Shown here: one piece after another, positions 8,225 through 13,034 of the stretch
How the letters are laid out: the number at the start of each line of letters is the position of its first letter
Position numbering within the stretch: position 1 is the stretch's first letter
Assembly (NCBI GenBank): GCA_001790645.1
Contig: MGDB01000080.1
Location: forward strand, 10,147 to 23,180
DNA: 13,034 bases
Direction: 5' to 3'
DNA from: Candidatus Schekmanbacteria bacterium GWA2_38_11
GTDB taxonomy: Bacteria; Schekmanbacteria; GWA2-38-11
Translations under genes and position numbers: made by a program
Notes under the pieces: model-generated
What the model saw: only the letters and a program-made list of their open reading frames with translations
The model's database searches: none
What the model was told of the DNA's origin: nothing

Positions 8225-8251
8225 CCCGCCTTAGCGGGACAAGAATGTCCC
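8225..8251. repeat. Two mutually exclusive hairpins between rsmH and ftsL
   Basis: In the 93-bp spacer, CCCGC (8225-8229) can pair with GCGGG (8234-8238) around a CTTA loop, while GGGAC (8236-8240) can pair with GTCCC (8247-8251) around AAGAAT. The two 5-bp stems share GGG at 8236-8238, so only one can form at a time. They lie about 30 nt before the strong ftsL ribosome binding site on the transcript. They may be a dispersed palindromic element or a local RNA switch; no T run follows, so they are not a standard terminator. Confidence 0.55.
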
Positions 8252-8274
8252 CTCTATCCAATATAATTTTCCCT

Positions 8275-9210
8275 TCAAATCCTTTCCCCTGCTCTGAGCT
8301 TTGCGCTTCTCGCCCTCGGGTTTTCACTAATCTCTGATGCACTGGCAATGACCGGTTTCCTGTTAATAATTTTTAAAGTGGGCTTCATATGACACCTGCA
8401 CTCAGGCAGCTTAGGAGGACATATGCAGCCCCTGGACTTTTGCGTAAAAAATTCTTTAACAATTCTATCCTCTAAGGAATGATAAGAGATCACACAAAGC
8501 CTTCCCCCGACCTTCAATCTGCTGTGAGCAGCAGTCAAAGAAGGAAGGAGAACCTGGATCTCATCATTAATTTTTATCCTTAAAGCCTGGAAGGTTCTGG
8601 TAGCAGGATGGATTTTTACTGGCCAATGAGATTTAGGGATAATATTTGAAATAATTTCTGCTAATTCAGTAGTAGTTGATATCTTCTTAACATTTCTTGA
8701 TTTTACAATGGCTCTTGCAATCTTTCCTGCCCACTTCTCCTCGCCAAGGCTTCTTATTACATTTTTAAGTTCCTCCTCTGATAAATTATTTATTAAGTCA
8801 TAAGCTGTTATTTTCCTGCTTAGGTCCATCCTCATATCAAGAGGCCCCGATTTCTTTAAGCTGAACCCCCTTGATGGTTCTTCAAACTGATGGCTTGAGA
8901 CACCAAGATCAAAGAGAATGCCATCAACCTCTTTGATTTTCTCCTTTTCAAGAATGCTTTCTAATTCTTTAAAATTTCCTTTTATTGCCCTGAACTGTTT
9001 GCCGTAATTTCCTAACCGCCCAAATGCAAATCTGATTGCTTCTTCATCCTGATCAATACCGATTACAAGGCTCTTTGGACCAGTTACTTTTAATATTGCC
9101 TCGCTATGGCCGCCCCCTCCCAGAGTACAATCAACAAAAATCCCCTCGCCTGCGCATTTTAAAAACTCTGTAACTTCTTTTGCAAGTACAGGAATATGAA
9201 AGGGTCCCAT
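8275..9210 (-). CDS. rsmH: RsmH (MraW), 16S rRNA m4C1402 methyltransferase
   Basis: S-adenosylmethionine-dependent enzyme that N4-methylates C1402 in the ribosomal P site of 16S rRNA; a cytosolic protein almost always second in dcw clusters. The 311 residues match the family length. Visible features: HIPVLAKEV at 5-13, the SAM-binding GGGGHSEA loop at 31-38, GIDQD at 51-55, the FDLGVSSHQF motif at 100-109, RTFQALRI at 205-212, SYHSLEDRIVK at 242-252, a C-x-C..C-x-C cluster at 262-273 (common in the family) and the C-terminal NPRARSAKLR at 297-306. The ATG at 9210 lies 13 bp after the mraZ stop and lacks a clear Shine-Dalgarno sequence. Nothing appears truncated. Confidence 0.97.
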   Translation of the reverse strand: MGPFHIPVLAKEVTEFLKCAGEGIFVDCTLGGGGHSEAILKVTGPKSLVIGIDQDEEAIRFAFGRLGNYGKQFRAIKGNFKELESILEKEKIKEVDGILFDLGVSSHQFEEPSRGFSLKKSGPLDMRMDLSRKITAYDLINNLSEEELKNVIRSLGEEKWAGKIARAIVKSRNVKKISTTTELAEIISNIIPKSHWPVKIHPATRTFQALRIKINDEIQVLLPSLTAAHSRLKVGGRLCVISYHSLEDRIVKEFFTQKSRGCICPPKLPECRCHMKPTLKIINRKPVIASASEISENPRARSAKLRAGERI

Positions 9211-9223
9211 AGTTCATGGTAAA

Positions 9224-9667
9224 TTATAGCCCCAATTTCTCTATCTTCTCTCTTATGTTTTTAAAGACATCCTGAGAATCTTTATTGTACTCTTCCCATC
9301 TCTGTTTACTCCATATCTCAAAGGTATCAAAGTTCCCGATGATTGCTATTTCCTTGTCAAGTTCAGCATATTCTCTTAAAATTGGCGGGATAAGAATTCT
9401 TCCTGCTTTGTCTAGTGCACACTTCTCTGCTTCAGAAAAAATAAAGCGCTTTGCCTTCTTCTCATTATCCTCGTAGCGGGAGAACTGTTTGGCTTTTTCT
9501 GCAAGTACATTCCACTCAGCCATCGGGTAAGCTATCAGACATCTATCAGCGTCGCGAGTAAGCATTACCTCTTCTGAGTATTTTTCTTTTAAGACTTCTC
9601 TAAATTTAGAAGGAATGCTGACTCGACCTTTTTTGTCGATTGTATGGTTAAATGTCCCCTGAAACAT
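9224..9667 (-). CDS. mraZ: MraZ, transcriptional regulator of the dcw operon
   Basis: A 147-residue member of the MraZ family (AbrB/SpoVT-like swapped-hairpin fold), which forms ring-shaped oligomers and binds repeats upstream of its own operon, usually as a repressor. The two family DxxxR motifs are present: DKKGRVSIP at 11-19 and DKAGRILIP at 86-94. I start it at the ATG at 9667 because the resulting MFQGTFNHTI matches the usual MraZ N-terminus (MFxGxxxHxxDxKGR); an in-frame TTG three codons upstream (9676) is also possible. Neither start has a Shine-Dalgarno sequence. It is the first gene of the cluster, and two operator-like repeats lie in its upstream region, which fits autoregulation. 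Confidence 0.95.
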   Translation of the reverse strand: MFQGTFNHTIDKKGRVSIPSKFREVLKEKYSEEVMLTRDADRCLIAYPMAEWNVLAEKAKQFSRYEDNEKKAKRFIFSEAEKCALDKAGRILIPPILREYAELDKEIAIIGNFDTFEIWSKQRWEEYNKDSQDVFKNIREKIEKLGL

Positions 9668-9732
9668 AGCAGCCAAAAGCTTAAAAAGAGGTTAAAAAAT
9701 TTTCTATTTATAATTCCCTGGCAAGATTTATT

Positions 9733-9751
9733 TCCCACTTTGCCCCACTTT
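9733..9751 (-). promoter_or_regulatory. Probable MraZ operator: two direct repeats with 10-bp period
   Basis: On the minus strand AAAGTGGG occurs twice, exactly 10 bp apart (complements at 9744-9751 and 9734-9741), reading AAAGTGGGGC then AAAGTGGGAA. Characterised MraZ proteins bind TGGGN repeats separated by 5 bp (E. coli) or AAAGTG-type repeats (Mycoplasma); both descriptions fit here (TGGGG, 5 nt, TGGGA). A further TGGGG lies 23 bp upstream at 9766-9770, inside the promoter spacer. The pair sits just downstream of the predicted -10 box, where bound MraZ would block transcription. Confidence 0.72.
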
Positions 9752-9758
9752 ATGGTTC

Positions 9759-9787
9759 ACTCTACCCCCAGCACATTTTTTTGTCAA
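9759..9787 (-). promoter_or_regulatory. Predicted sigma70-type promoter of the dcw operon
   Basis: A perfect -35 TTGACA (complement at 9782-9787), a 17-bp spacer and the -10 TAGAGT (9759-9764, 4 of 6 matches to TATAAT), about 90 bp before mraZ. The location directly upstream of the MraZ repeats supports it. Confidence 0.6.
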
Positions 9788-9884
9788 GAAAAAATAAAAA
9801 ATTCTTACACCTGTTTTCCATTTAAATTTCAAAAGAAATTTGTGCTTTTATTTAAATCAATATATTGTATAGAAAAGCTTCTTA

Positions 9885-9902
9885 AGCACATCATATTGTG
9901 CT
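9885..9902. promoter_or_regulatory. Operator-like palindrome in the mraZ-pfk intergenic region
   Basis: AGCACA, TCATAT, TGTGCT form a perfect 6-bp inverted repeat in very AT-rich DNA. The same hexamer occurs twice more in this 428-bp region, at 9770-9775 and 9841-9846. It could be a binding site for a regulator of one or both divergent genes; the protein is unknown. Otherwise 9788-9986 is an AT-rich stretch without a gene that I can support. Confidence 0.35.
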
Positions 9903-9986
9903 AATTTATTTTAGAAAAATTTACAAAAGAAATCCCCTAAAAAAGTCTGGTTTTATGATTACTTCGATTAGAGATGAGATTCCACA

Positions 9987-10017
9987 GGAGGGCTCTCTGT
10001 ATTTTTCAGAGACCTCC
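9987..10017. repeat. Long imperfect hairpin upstream of the pfk promoter
   Basis: GGAGG, a 2-nt bulge GC, then TCTCTG pair with CAGAGACCTCC around a TATTTTT loop, an 11-bp stem. It ends 10 bp before the predicted -35 box. No T run follows on either strand, so it is not a terminator; it may be an operator or a structure in a longer transcript. Confidence 0.5.
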
Positions 10018-10027
10018 AAAAACCTTT

Positions 10028-10056
10028 TTGACAAAAAGGAACAGTTGGTATATAAA
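10028..10056 (+). promoter_or_regulatory. Predicted strong sigma70-type promoter of the phosphofructokinase gene
   Basis: Perfect -35 TTGACA (10028-10033), a 17-bp spacer and -10 TATAAA (10051-10056, 5 of 6). Transcription would begin near 10063, leaving a leader of about 40 nt before the GGGAG ribosome binding site at 10090-10094. Confidence 0.72.
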
Positions 10057-10104
10057 ATCAACAAATAGATTTTGTTGAATTATTTTTGATGGGAGTTAAA
10101 AGCT

Positions 10105-11145
10105 ATGAAGCCAGTTAAAAAAATTGGTGTTTTAACAGGTGGTGGTGATTGTCCGGGGCTTAATGCAGCTATAAGAGCAGTTGTAAGAAGAGCAAATTCC
10201 TACGGCTATGAAGTCATCGGAATAAAAAGAGGATGGCACGGTTTGATCTATGGAGAAACAGAGCCTCTTACAAATTTTTCAGTTTCAGGAATACTCCATG
10301 TGGGCGGAACAATCATTGGAACCTCACGAACAAACCCCTTTAAGAATGAAGAAGATCTGCAGAGACTTCTGGCAAATTATAAAAAATTCGGGATTGATGC
10401 TTTAATTTCCATTGGAGGAGAAGACACCTTAGGAGTAGCATATAAACTCTCAGAAAAAGGAATCCCCATAGTAGGGATACCAAAAACAATAGATAACGAT
10501 TTATCAGGAACTGACTTTACATTTGGTTTTGATACAGCTGTAACCATTGTCACAGATGCTATTGACAGGCTTCACTCCACTGCTGAATCTCATGACCGCA
10601 TTATGGTTGTTGAAGTAATGGGAAGGCACACAGGGTGGATTGCAACATTTGGCGGAATTGCAGGAGGAGCAGATATAATTCTTATTCCGGAGGTCTCTTT
10701 TGACATTGGAGAAGTATGTACAATGATTAAGAAACGCCACGAGAGGGGGAAAAATTTCAGCATTATAGTTGTTGCAGAGGGTGCCAAGCCCAAGGACGTT
10801 GATAAATATATAACTTCAAGCAACCAGGTAGATGAATTCGGGCATATCAAACTCGGCGGTGTCGGTAATTTCCTGGGTACAGAGATTGAAAAGAGGACAG
10901 GCTATGACACAAGAGTGACTGTCCTTGGCCATATCCAGAGAGGCGGCTCGCCCACTGCCAATGACAGGGTCCTTGCAACACGATTTGGAGTGGCTGCTGT
11001 TGATTTGATAAAAGAAGGCAAATTCGGAAGAATGGTTGCTTTACAATGCAACAAGATAGTTGATATTGACATTTCTGAACCTGTTAAAAAACTTAAAACA
11101 GTAGACCCGGATCTGTACGAGATTGCAAAGGTATTCTTTGGTTGA
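10105..11145 (+). CDS. 6-phosphofructokinase, probably pyrophosphate-dependent
   Basis: A 346-residue cytosolic phosphofructokinase converting fructose 6-phosphate to fructose 1,6-bisphosphate. Family features: the N-terminal phosphoryl-donor loop TGGGDCPGLN at 11-20, the GGED motif at 104-107, PKTIDND at 126-132 with the catalytic aspartate D130, MGRH at 172-175 and LGHIQRGGSP at 274-283. In ATP-dependent enzymes the positions equivalent to E. coli G104 and G124 are glycine; here they are D107 and K127, the combination known to mark pyrophosphate use and the mixed-substrate group of bacterial PFKs. The reaction would then be reversible. The ATG has a good ribosome binding site (GGGAG, 10 nt upstream) and a strong promoter. 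It is transcribed away from the dcw cluster and seems monocistronic or co-transcribed with tmRNA. Donor preference is an inference from two residues. Confidence 0.93.
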   Translation: MKPVKKIGVLTGGGDCPGLNAAIRAVVRRANSYGYEVIGIKRGWHGLIYGETEPLTNFSVSGILHVGGTIIGTSRTNPFKNEEDLQRLLANYKKFGIDALISIGGEDTLGVAYKLSEKGIPIVGIPKTIDNDLSGTDFTFGFDTAVTIVTDAIDRLHSTAESHDRIMVVEVMGRHTGWIATFGGIAGGADIILIPEVSFDIGEVCTMIKKRHERGKNFSIIVVAEGAKPKDVDKYITSSNQVDEFGHIKLGGVGNFLGTEIEKRTGYDTRVTVLGHIQRGGSPTANDRVLATRFGVAAVDLIKEGKFGRMVALQCNKIVDIDISEPVKKLKTVDPDLYEIAKVFFG

Positions 11146-11164
11146 GAGAAAAAAATTAGGTAGC

Positions 11165-11182
11165 CGCAGGCTTTAGCCTGCG
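11165..11182. repeat. Perfect hairpin 1 between pfk and tmRNA
   Basis: CGCAGGC, loop TTTA, GCCTGCG: a perfect 7-bp stem 20 bp after the phosphofructokinase stop codon. It could terminate or protect the 3' end of that mRNA, although the following bases (TTCATAAA) are a poor T run. The motif style also resembles dispersed palindromic repeats. Confidence 0.6.
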
Positions 11183-11191
11183 TTCATAAAG

Positions 11192-11212
11192 CTAATAGCT
11201 ATAAGCTATTAG
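11192..11212. repeat. Perfect hairpin 2 between pfk and tmRNA
   Basis: CTAATAGCT, loop ATA, AGCTATTAG: a perfect 9-bp stem, AT-rich. It contains TATAAG (11200-11205), which resembles a -10 box for tmRNA, but no fitting -35 box lies upstream. Confidence 0.55.
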
Positions 11213-11213
11213 T

Positions 11214-11226
11214 GACGCGAAGCGTC
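11214..11226. repeat. Perfect hairpin 3 abutting the tmRNA 5' end
   Basis: GACGC, loop GAA, GCGTC: a 5-bp stem with a stable GNA triloop ending 2 nt before the mature tmRNA start. It may help RNase P or another nuclease define the 5' end, or be part of a dispersed repeat. Confidence 0.5.
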
Positions 11227-11228
11227 TT

Positions 11229-11579
11229 GGGGGCGAATTGGATTCGACGGGGATAAGTGGGGTTTAGCGGGGCATGCCGAGGTCCCAATGGCTCGTAAAA
11301 CAATTGGGAAAAAACAAACGCAGACAATTACGCTCTGCCTTTAGCTGCCTAAGAACAGCTAATCTCGGTTAAGTTCTCGCCTGCGGGGCTTAATCGGGAC
11401 AAATTAGCAGGCTGGTCTTTCTTTCACCGCTTGATGGAGAAAAGATGAGAACAATTCAAGCTGGTCCTTTGAGTATCCTGCCTCTGGGAGACTTAAAGGG
11501 CGAGATTAAAACAGAGGATAAGCATGTAGGACCTTAAATTTCATATCTTCGGACAGGGGTTCGATTCCCCTCGCCTCCA
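11229..11579 (+). ncRNA. ssrA: tmRNA (transfer-messenger RNA), one-piece
   Basis: Rescues stalled ribosomes with SmpB and tags the incomplete protein for proteolysis. The 5' end GGGGGCG pairs with CGCCTCC at 11572-11578, including the G3-U70 wobble recognised by alanyl-tRNA synthetase; the discriminator base is A11579. The T arm has a 5-bp stem AGGGG/CCCCT with loop TTCGATT. The GGATTCGACGGGG 5' consensus, the GCATGCCGAGG...CTCGTAAAA pseudoknot 1 region (CCCAAT/ATTGGG) and the TAAGCATGTAGGACC element are all recognisable. The reading frame resumes at GCA 11320 and encodes ADNYALPLAA, then TAA. The genomic sequence continues TTA after the discriminator, so the CCA end is not encoded and must be added. 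The upstream hairpins and lack of a clear promoter suggest processing from a longer transcript. Confidence 0.96.
11320..11352 (+). other. tmRNA proteolysis tag reading frame
   Basis: GCA resume codon through TAA stop encodes ADNYALPLAA. The LAA terminus is what ClpXP-type proteases read in characterised tags. The resume codon is placed by the preceding AAAC and the alanine that tmRNA tags normally begin with. Confidence 0.85.
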
Positions 11580-11590
11580 TTATAATTAGA

Positions 11591-11629
11591 GGTGCTATCA
11601 TATAATAGAGAGCCAGAAGTTTTAGCACC
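11591..11629. repeat. Short inverted repeat after tmRNA
   Basis: GGTGCTA (11591-11597) and its complement TAGCACC (11623-11629) are separated by 25 nt, starting 12 nt after the tmRNA 3' end. It may form the end of the tmRNA precursor, but it lacks a T run and the stem is only 7 bp. The following stretch to 11797 holds no gene that I can support. Confidence 0.3.
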
Positions 11630-11703
11630 AAAACAATTTCAACAGCATCCGAAGTTTAAAACAAAAATCTTAAAAGCAATTTTTATAGAGAAAATTTTTT
11701 GGT

Positions 11704-11732
11704 TTGCTATAGAAAAAGGTTTTAGGTATAAG
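11704..11732 (+). promoter_or_regulatory. Possible promoter of the antitoxin-like gene
   Basis: TTGCTA, a 17-bp spacer and TATAAG (5 of 6 to TATAAT), 76 bp before the antitoxin-like start codon. Confidence 0.4.
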
Positions 11733-11808
11733 ATTATAAATAAACTCCAAGAAGTTACTAATAAAGAAAAATCAAAGGGAAACTTTTCACTTCCTTCAGG
11801 AGGGTAAA

Positions 11809-11991
11809 ATGGGAAAATTTGTAACAGAAGATACTGTAAAAGTTCCAAAAGAAGAGTACAGATTCCTAAAGGAATTATACAGGAATGTAAAGCGTCAGAG
11901 TTTCTTATTAAGGATCGATGAAGCAGAAAAAAACTTGAAAGCTGGCAAAGTTAAAAAGGTCTTAATTGATAAGTTTATTGAAAGCATCTGA
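11809..11991 (+). CDS. Small antitoxin-like protein (type II toxin-antitoxin family, tentative)
   Basis: A 60-residue charged protein with a very good ribosome binding site (AGGAGGG at 11798-11804, 4 nt before ATG). Residues 11-32 (KVPKEEYRFLKELYRNVKRQ) look like a helical dimerisation segment, and the C-terminal part (EAEKNLKAGKVKKV...DKFIESI) resembles the toxin-binding tail of RelB-like or Phd-like antitoxins (pattern E-L-K-x-G-K-V...F-I-E-S-I). Its stop codon is 3 nt before a second frame starting MKPKYILYDTTFEKRFKK, which resembles the N-terminus of RelE/ParE-type toxins, so the two form a typical antitoxin-first pair. No DNA-binding domain is obvious at this length. The call rests on pattern and context, not on a named family I can assign with certainty. 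Confidence 0.55.
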   Translation: MGKFVTEDTVKVPKEEYRFLKELYRNVKRQSFLLRIDEAEKNLKAGKVKKVLIDKFIESI

Positions 11992-11994
11992 TGC

Positions 11995-12153
11995 ATGAAA
12001 CCAAAGTATATTTTATATGATACAACATTTGAAAAAAGGTTTAAGAAATATAAAAACCAACTCACTTCGCTTTTGCATCATATCTTTCAATTATCTTTTC
12101 AGTTATATCTAAACGAGGGGAGAAATACATTACAGACTCAGTTTCCAGAATAA
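11995..12153 (+). pseudogene. Truncated RelE/ParE-like toxin remnant
   Basis: A 52-codon frame starts at ATG 11995, 3 nt after the antitoxin-like stop. The first 23 or so residues (KYILYDTTFEKRFKKY) match the beta strand plus basic helix at the start of RelE/ParE-superfamily toxins, which are usually 85-100 residues. After about codon 22 the frame enters the antisense strand of the convergent Skp/OmpH-like gene (from 12062) and loses any toxin character, ending at TAA 12151-12153. The catalytic core and C-terminal strands are therefore missing. I read this as a toxin gene cut off by a deletion or rearrangement next to the neighbouring gene. Alternatively it is an unrelated small ORF. Confidence 0.42.
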
Positions 12154-12595
12154 TTGTATAATTCTCTTTTTTTGCTACTTCCTCTATTACATCCATTATT
12201 TCATTTACAATTTTTTTATTTAATTCAAAATTTTTCTTTTTGACCTGTTCCTCAAATTCCTCTTTTTCCACCTGGTATTTTTTTAATCTCTTATTAAACT
12301 CCTCCTGTTTACTTTCTTTTACTTCATCACTCCAGTTGGGTAACCCTTCTAAAATATCTTTTTTAAGTTTTTCTATTTCTTTCTCTTCAGACTCAAGTTT
12401 CTCTTTTTTCCCTTTAAATTCCTTATCAAACAATTCGAAAGTCTGTTTACCTTTTATTGACTCCTGCATAACCCTCTGCAAATCAACAATACCTAACCTG
12501 TTGGATTCTGCTCCATAAGAGAGCAATGGAAGATTAAAAACAGAAAGGAAGATAATAATTAGAAAATAAAAAAACCTCATTCTATTTTTTAACAT
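12062..12595 (-). CDS. Skp/OmpH-family periplasmic chaperone-like protein
   Basis: A 177-residue exported protein resembling Skp (OmpH), the trimeric periplasmic chaperone that carries unfolded outer membrane proteins. Residues 1-29 form a signal peptide: basic KNRMR, hydrophobic FFYFLIIIFLSVFNLPLLS, and a likely cleavage after YGA. The mature protein starts with the family strand LGIVDLQRVMQES (34-46), then a long charged coiled coil of alternating Glu and Lys (about 50-128) and the closing YTIILE...MYFSP.LDITEKII segment (146-169), which corresponds to the Skp trimerisation body. I chose the ATG at 12595 since AAAAGGT lies at workable distance; ATG 12604 is an alternative, and the longer frame from 12712 would bury the signal peptide. 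It is not next to bamA or lpxD as Skp often is, so its substrate role is inferred. Confidence 0.82.
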   Translation of the reverse strand: MLKNRMRFFYFLIIIFLSVFNLPLLSYGAESNRLGIVDLQRVMQESIKGKQTFELFDKEFKGKKEKLESEEKEIEKLKKDILEGLPNWSDEVKESKQEEFNKRLKKYQVEKEEFEEQVKKKNFELNKKIVNEIMDVIEEVAKKENYTIILETESVMYFSPRLDITEKIIERYDAKAK

Positions 12596-12826
12596 GCTAT
12601 TCATACCTTTTAAAATCTTTTGGAAAAAACTATAATTTTCTTTTCTCCTCCTTTGTGTTAATGGTAGGATTGAGAGATTGGGTCTTTCCCTATCAGTAAA
12701 TGTTCTATGCAACTTATTTTAAAATTATTTTCTACATACTTAATCTAAAAAACGCAATTCCAATTTTTCTTAAATACAAAATTTCCAGTAGAAACGAACC
12801 AAAAAAGTTATAAGTTAATTGGTGGG

Positions 12827-12848
12827 TAGGGGCGAATAAAGCCGCCTA
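12827..12848. repeat. Hairpin with one bulged base upstream of the Skp-like gene
   Basis: TAGGGGC, loop GAATAAA, then GCC-G-CCTA pair as a 7-bp stem with one bulged G; TTTTAT follows on the plus strand. It lies between the end of the GAF-like gene and the Skp-like gene and resembles a short palindromic intergenic repeat. It is not well placed as a terminator for the minus-strand gene at the window edge, because no T run follows on that strand. Confidence 0.4.
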
Positions 12849-12878
12849 TTTTATAAAAAATGATTTTGGCAGGGACTA

Positions 12879-13034
12879 TTAATACAGAAGATTTTTCTGC
12901 GCCTCTACATTTTGCTGCCTCTTTGCTACATTAGCAAAGACGGTGTTTAAGTTTTTGCTTAACTGGTTCCGCTCTATGATAACTGCTATCTGCGCTGCCA
13001 GGCTTGATAGCATGGCAACTTCTTCCTGCTTAAT
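12879..13034 (-). CDS. C-terminal end of a probable GAF-domain signalling protein (partial)
   Basis: The last 51 codons of a minus-strand gene entering from the right edge and ending at TAA 12881-12879. The start of the fragment, EEVAMLSSLAAQIAVIIERNQL, matches the final helix of GAF domains (typical pattern LLxxLAxQxAIAIENAxL), after which a polar helix (SKNLNTVFANVAKRQQN) runs to the end with no kinase or cyclase domain. The GAF domain is therefore C-terminal or nearly so. Which protein this belongs to cannot be told from the fragment. Confidence 0.55.
   Translation of the reverse strand: MKQEEVAMLSSLAAQIAVIIERNQLSKNLNTVFANVAKRQQNVEAQKNLLY

Noticed and set aside
11592..11807. 71-codon frame from a GTG just after tmRNA
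   Set aside because: No ribosome binding site, GTG start inside an inverted repeat, low-complexity Lys/Phe/Ile composition, no recognisable domain. It contains the promoter-like sequence and ribosome binding site of the following gene.
12645..12654. Ideal Shine-Dalgarno sequence AAAGGAGGAG upstream of the Skp-like gene
   Set aside because: No ATG, GTG or TTG lies within 15 nt downstream, and the Skp-like start is 40-50 nt away, so it does not decide a start.
12729..12757. Possible promoter TTGCGT-17-TAGAAA for the Skp-like gene (minus strand)
   Set aside because: Only 3 of 6 and 4 of 6 matches in AT-rich DNA, which is expected by chance.
11580..13034. Integrated element at the tmRNA 3' end
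   Set aside because: ssrA is a common integration site, but I find no integrase and no second copy of the tmRNA 3' end in the window.

Overview
The window is a chromosomal segment from a moderately AT-rich, Gram-negative-type (diderm) bacterium. Most of it is a minus-strand division and cell wall (dcw) cluster, read from about 9.67 kb down to base 1: mraZ, rsmH, ftsL, ftsI, murE, murF, murD, ftsW and the first 119 codons of murG. The MurE DNPR motif points to a meso-diaminopimelate peptidoglycan, and a Skp/OmpH-like periplasmic chaperone further right points to an outer membrane. Protein style suggests a deltaproteobacterial, Nitrospirota-like or candidate-phylum lineage, but this cannot be settled from the sequence alone.

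Layout. Bases 1-9667 hold the dcw operon, tightly packed in places (murE/murF overlap 4 nt, murF/murD overlap 17 nt). mraY, normally between murF and murD, is not there. Bases 9668-10104 form a divergent regulatory region: a sigma70-like dcw promoter followed by two 10-bp-periodic MraZ-type operator repeats, and a strong promoter for the rightward gene. Bases 10105-11145 encode a phosphofructokinase with both residues typical of pyrophosphate-dependent enzymes. Bases 11165-11226 hold three consecutive perfect hairpins, directly followed by a one-piece tmRNA gene (ssrA, 11229-11579) encoding the tag ADNYALPLAA. Next comes a small antitoxin-like gene with a strong ribosome binding site and what looks like a truncated RelE/ParE-type toxin, which runs into the 3' end of the convergent Skp/OmpH-like gene (minus strand). 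The right edge holds the last 51 codons of a probable GAF-domain protein (minus strand).

How the genes work together. RsmH methylates 16S rRNA. MurE, MurF and MurD build the UDP-MurNAc-pentapeptide in the cytoplasm, MurG makes lipid II, and FtsW with FtsI and FtsL polymerise and crosslink septal peptidoglycan. MraZ probably represses the whole operon through the repeats upstream of its own gene. The phosphofructokinase, tmRNA and toxin-antitoxin remnant are not functionally tied to the cluster.

No CRISPR array, insertion sequence, tRNA or phage module is visible. The main surprises are the missing mraY, distinct palindromic hairpins in several intergenic gaps, and the broken toxin-antitoxin pair just downstream of tmRNA. 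I see no clearly new system.
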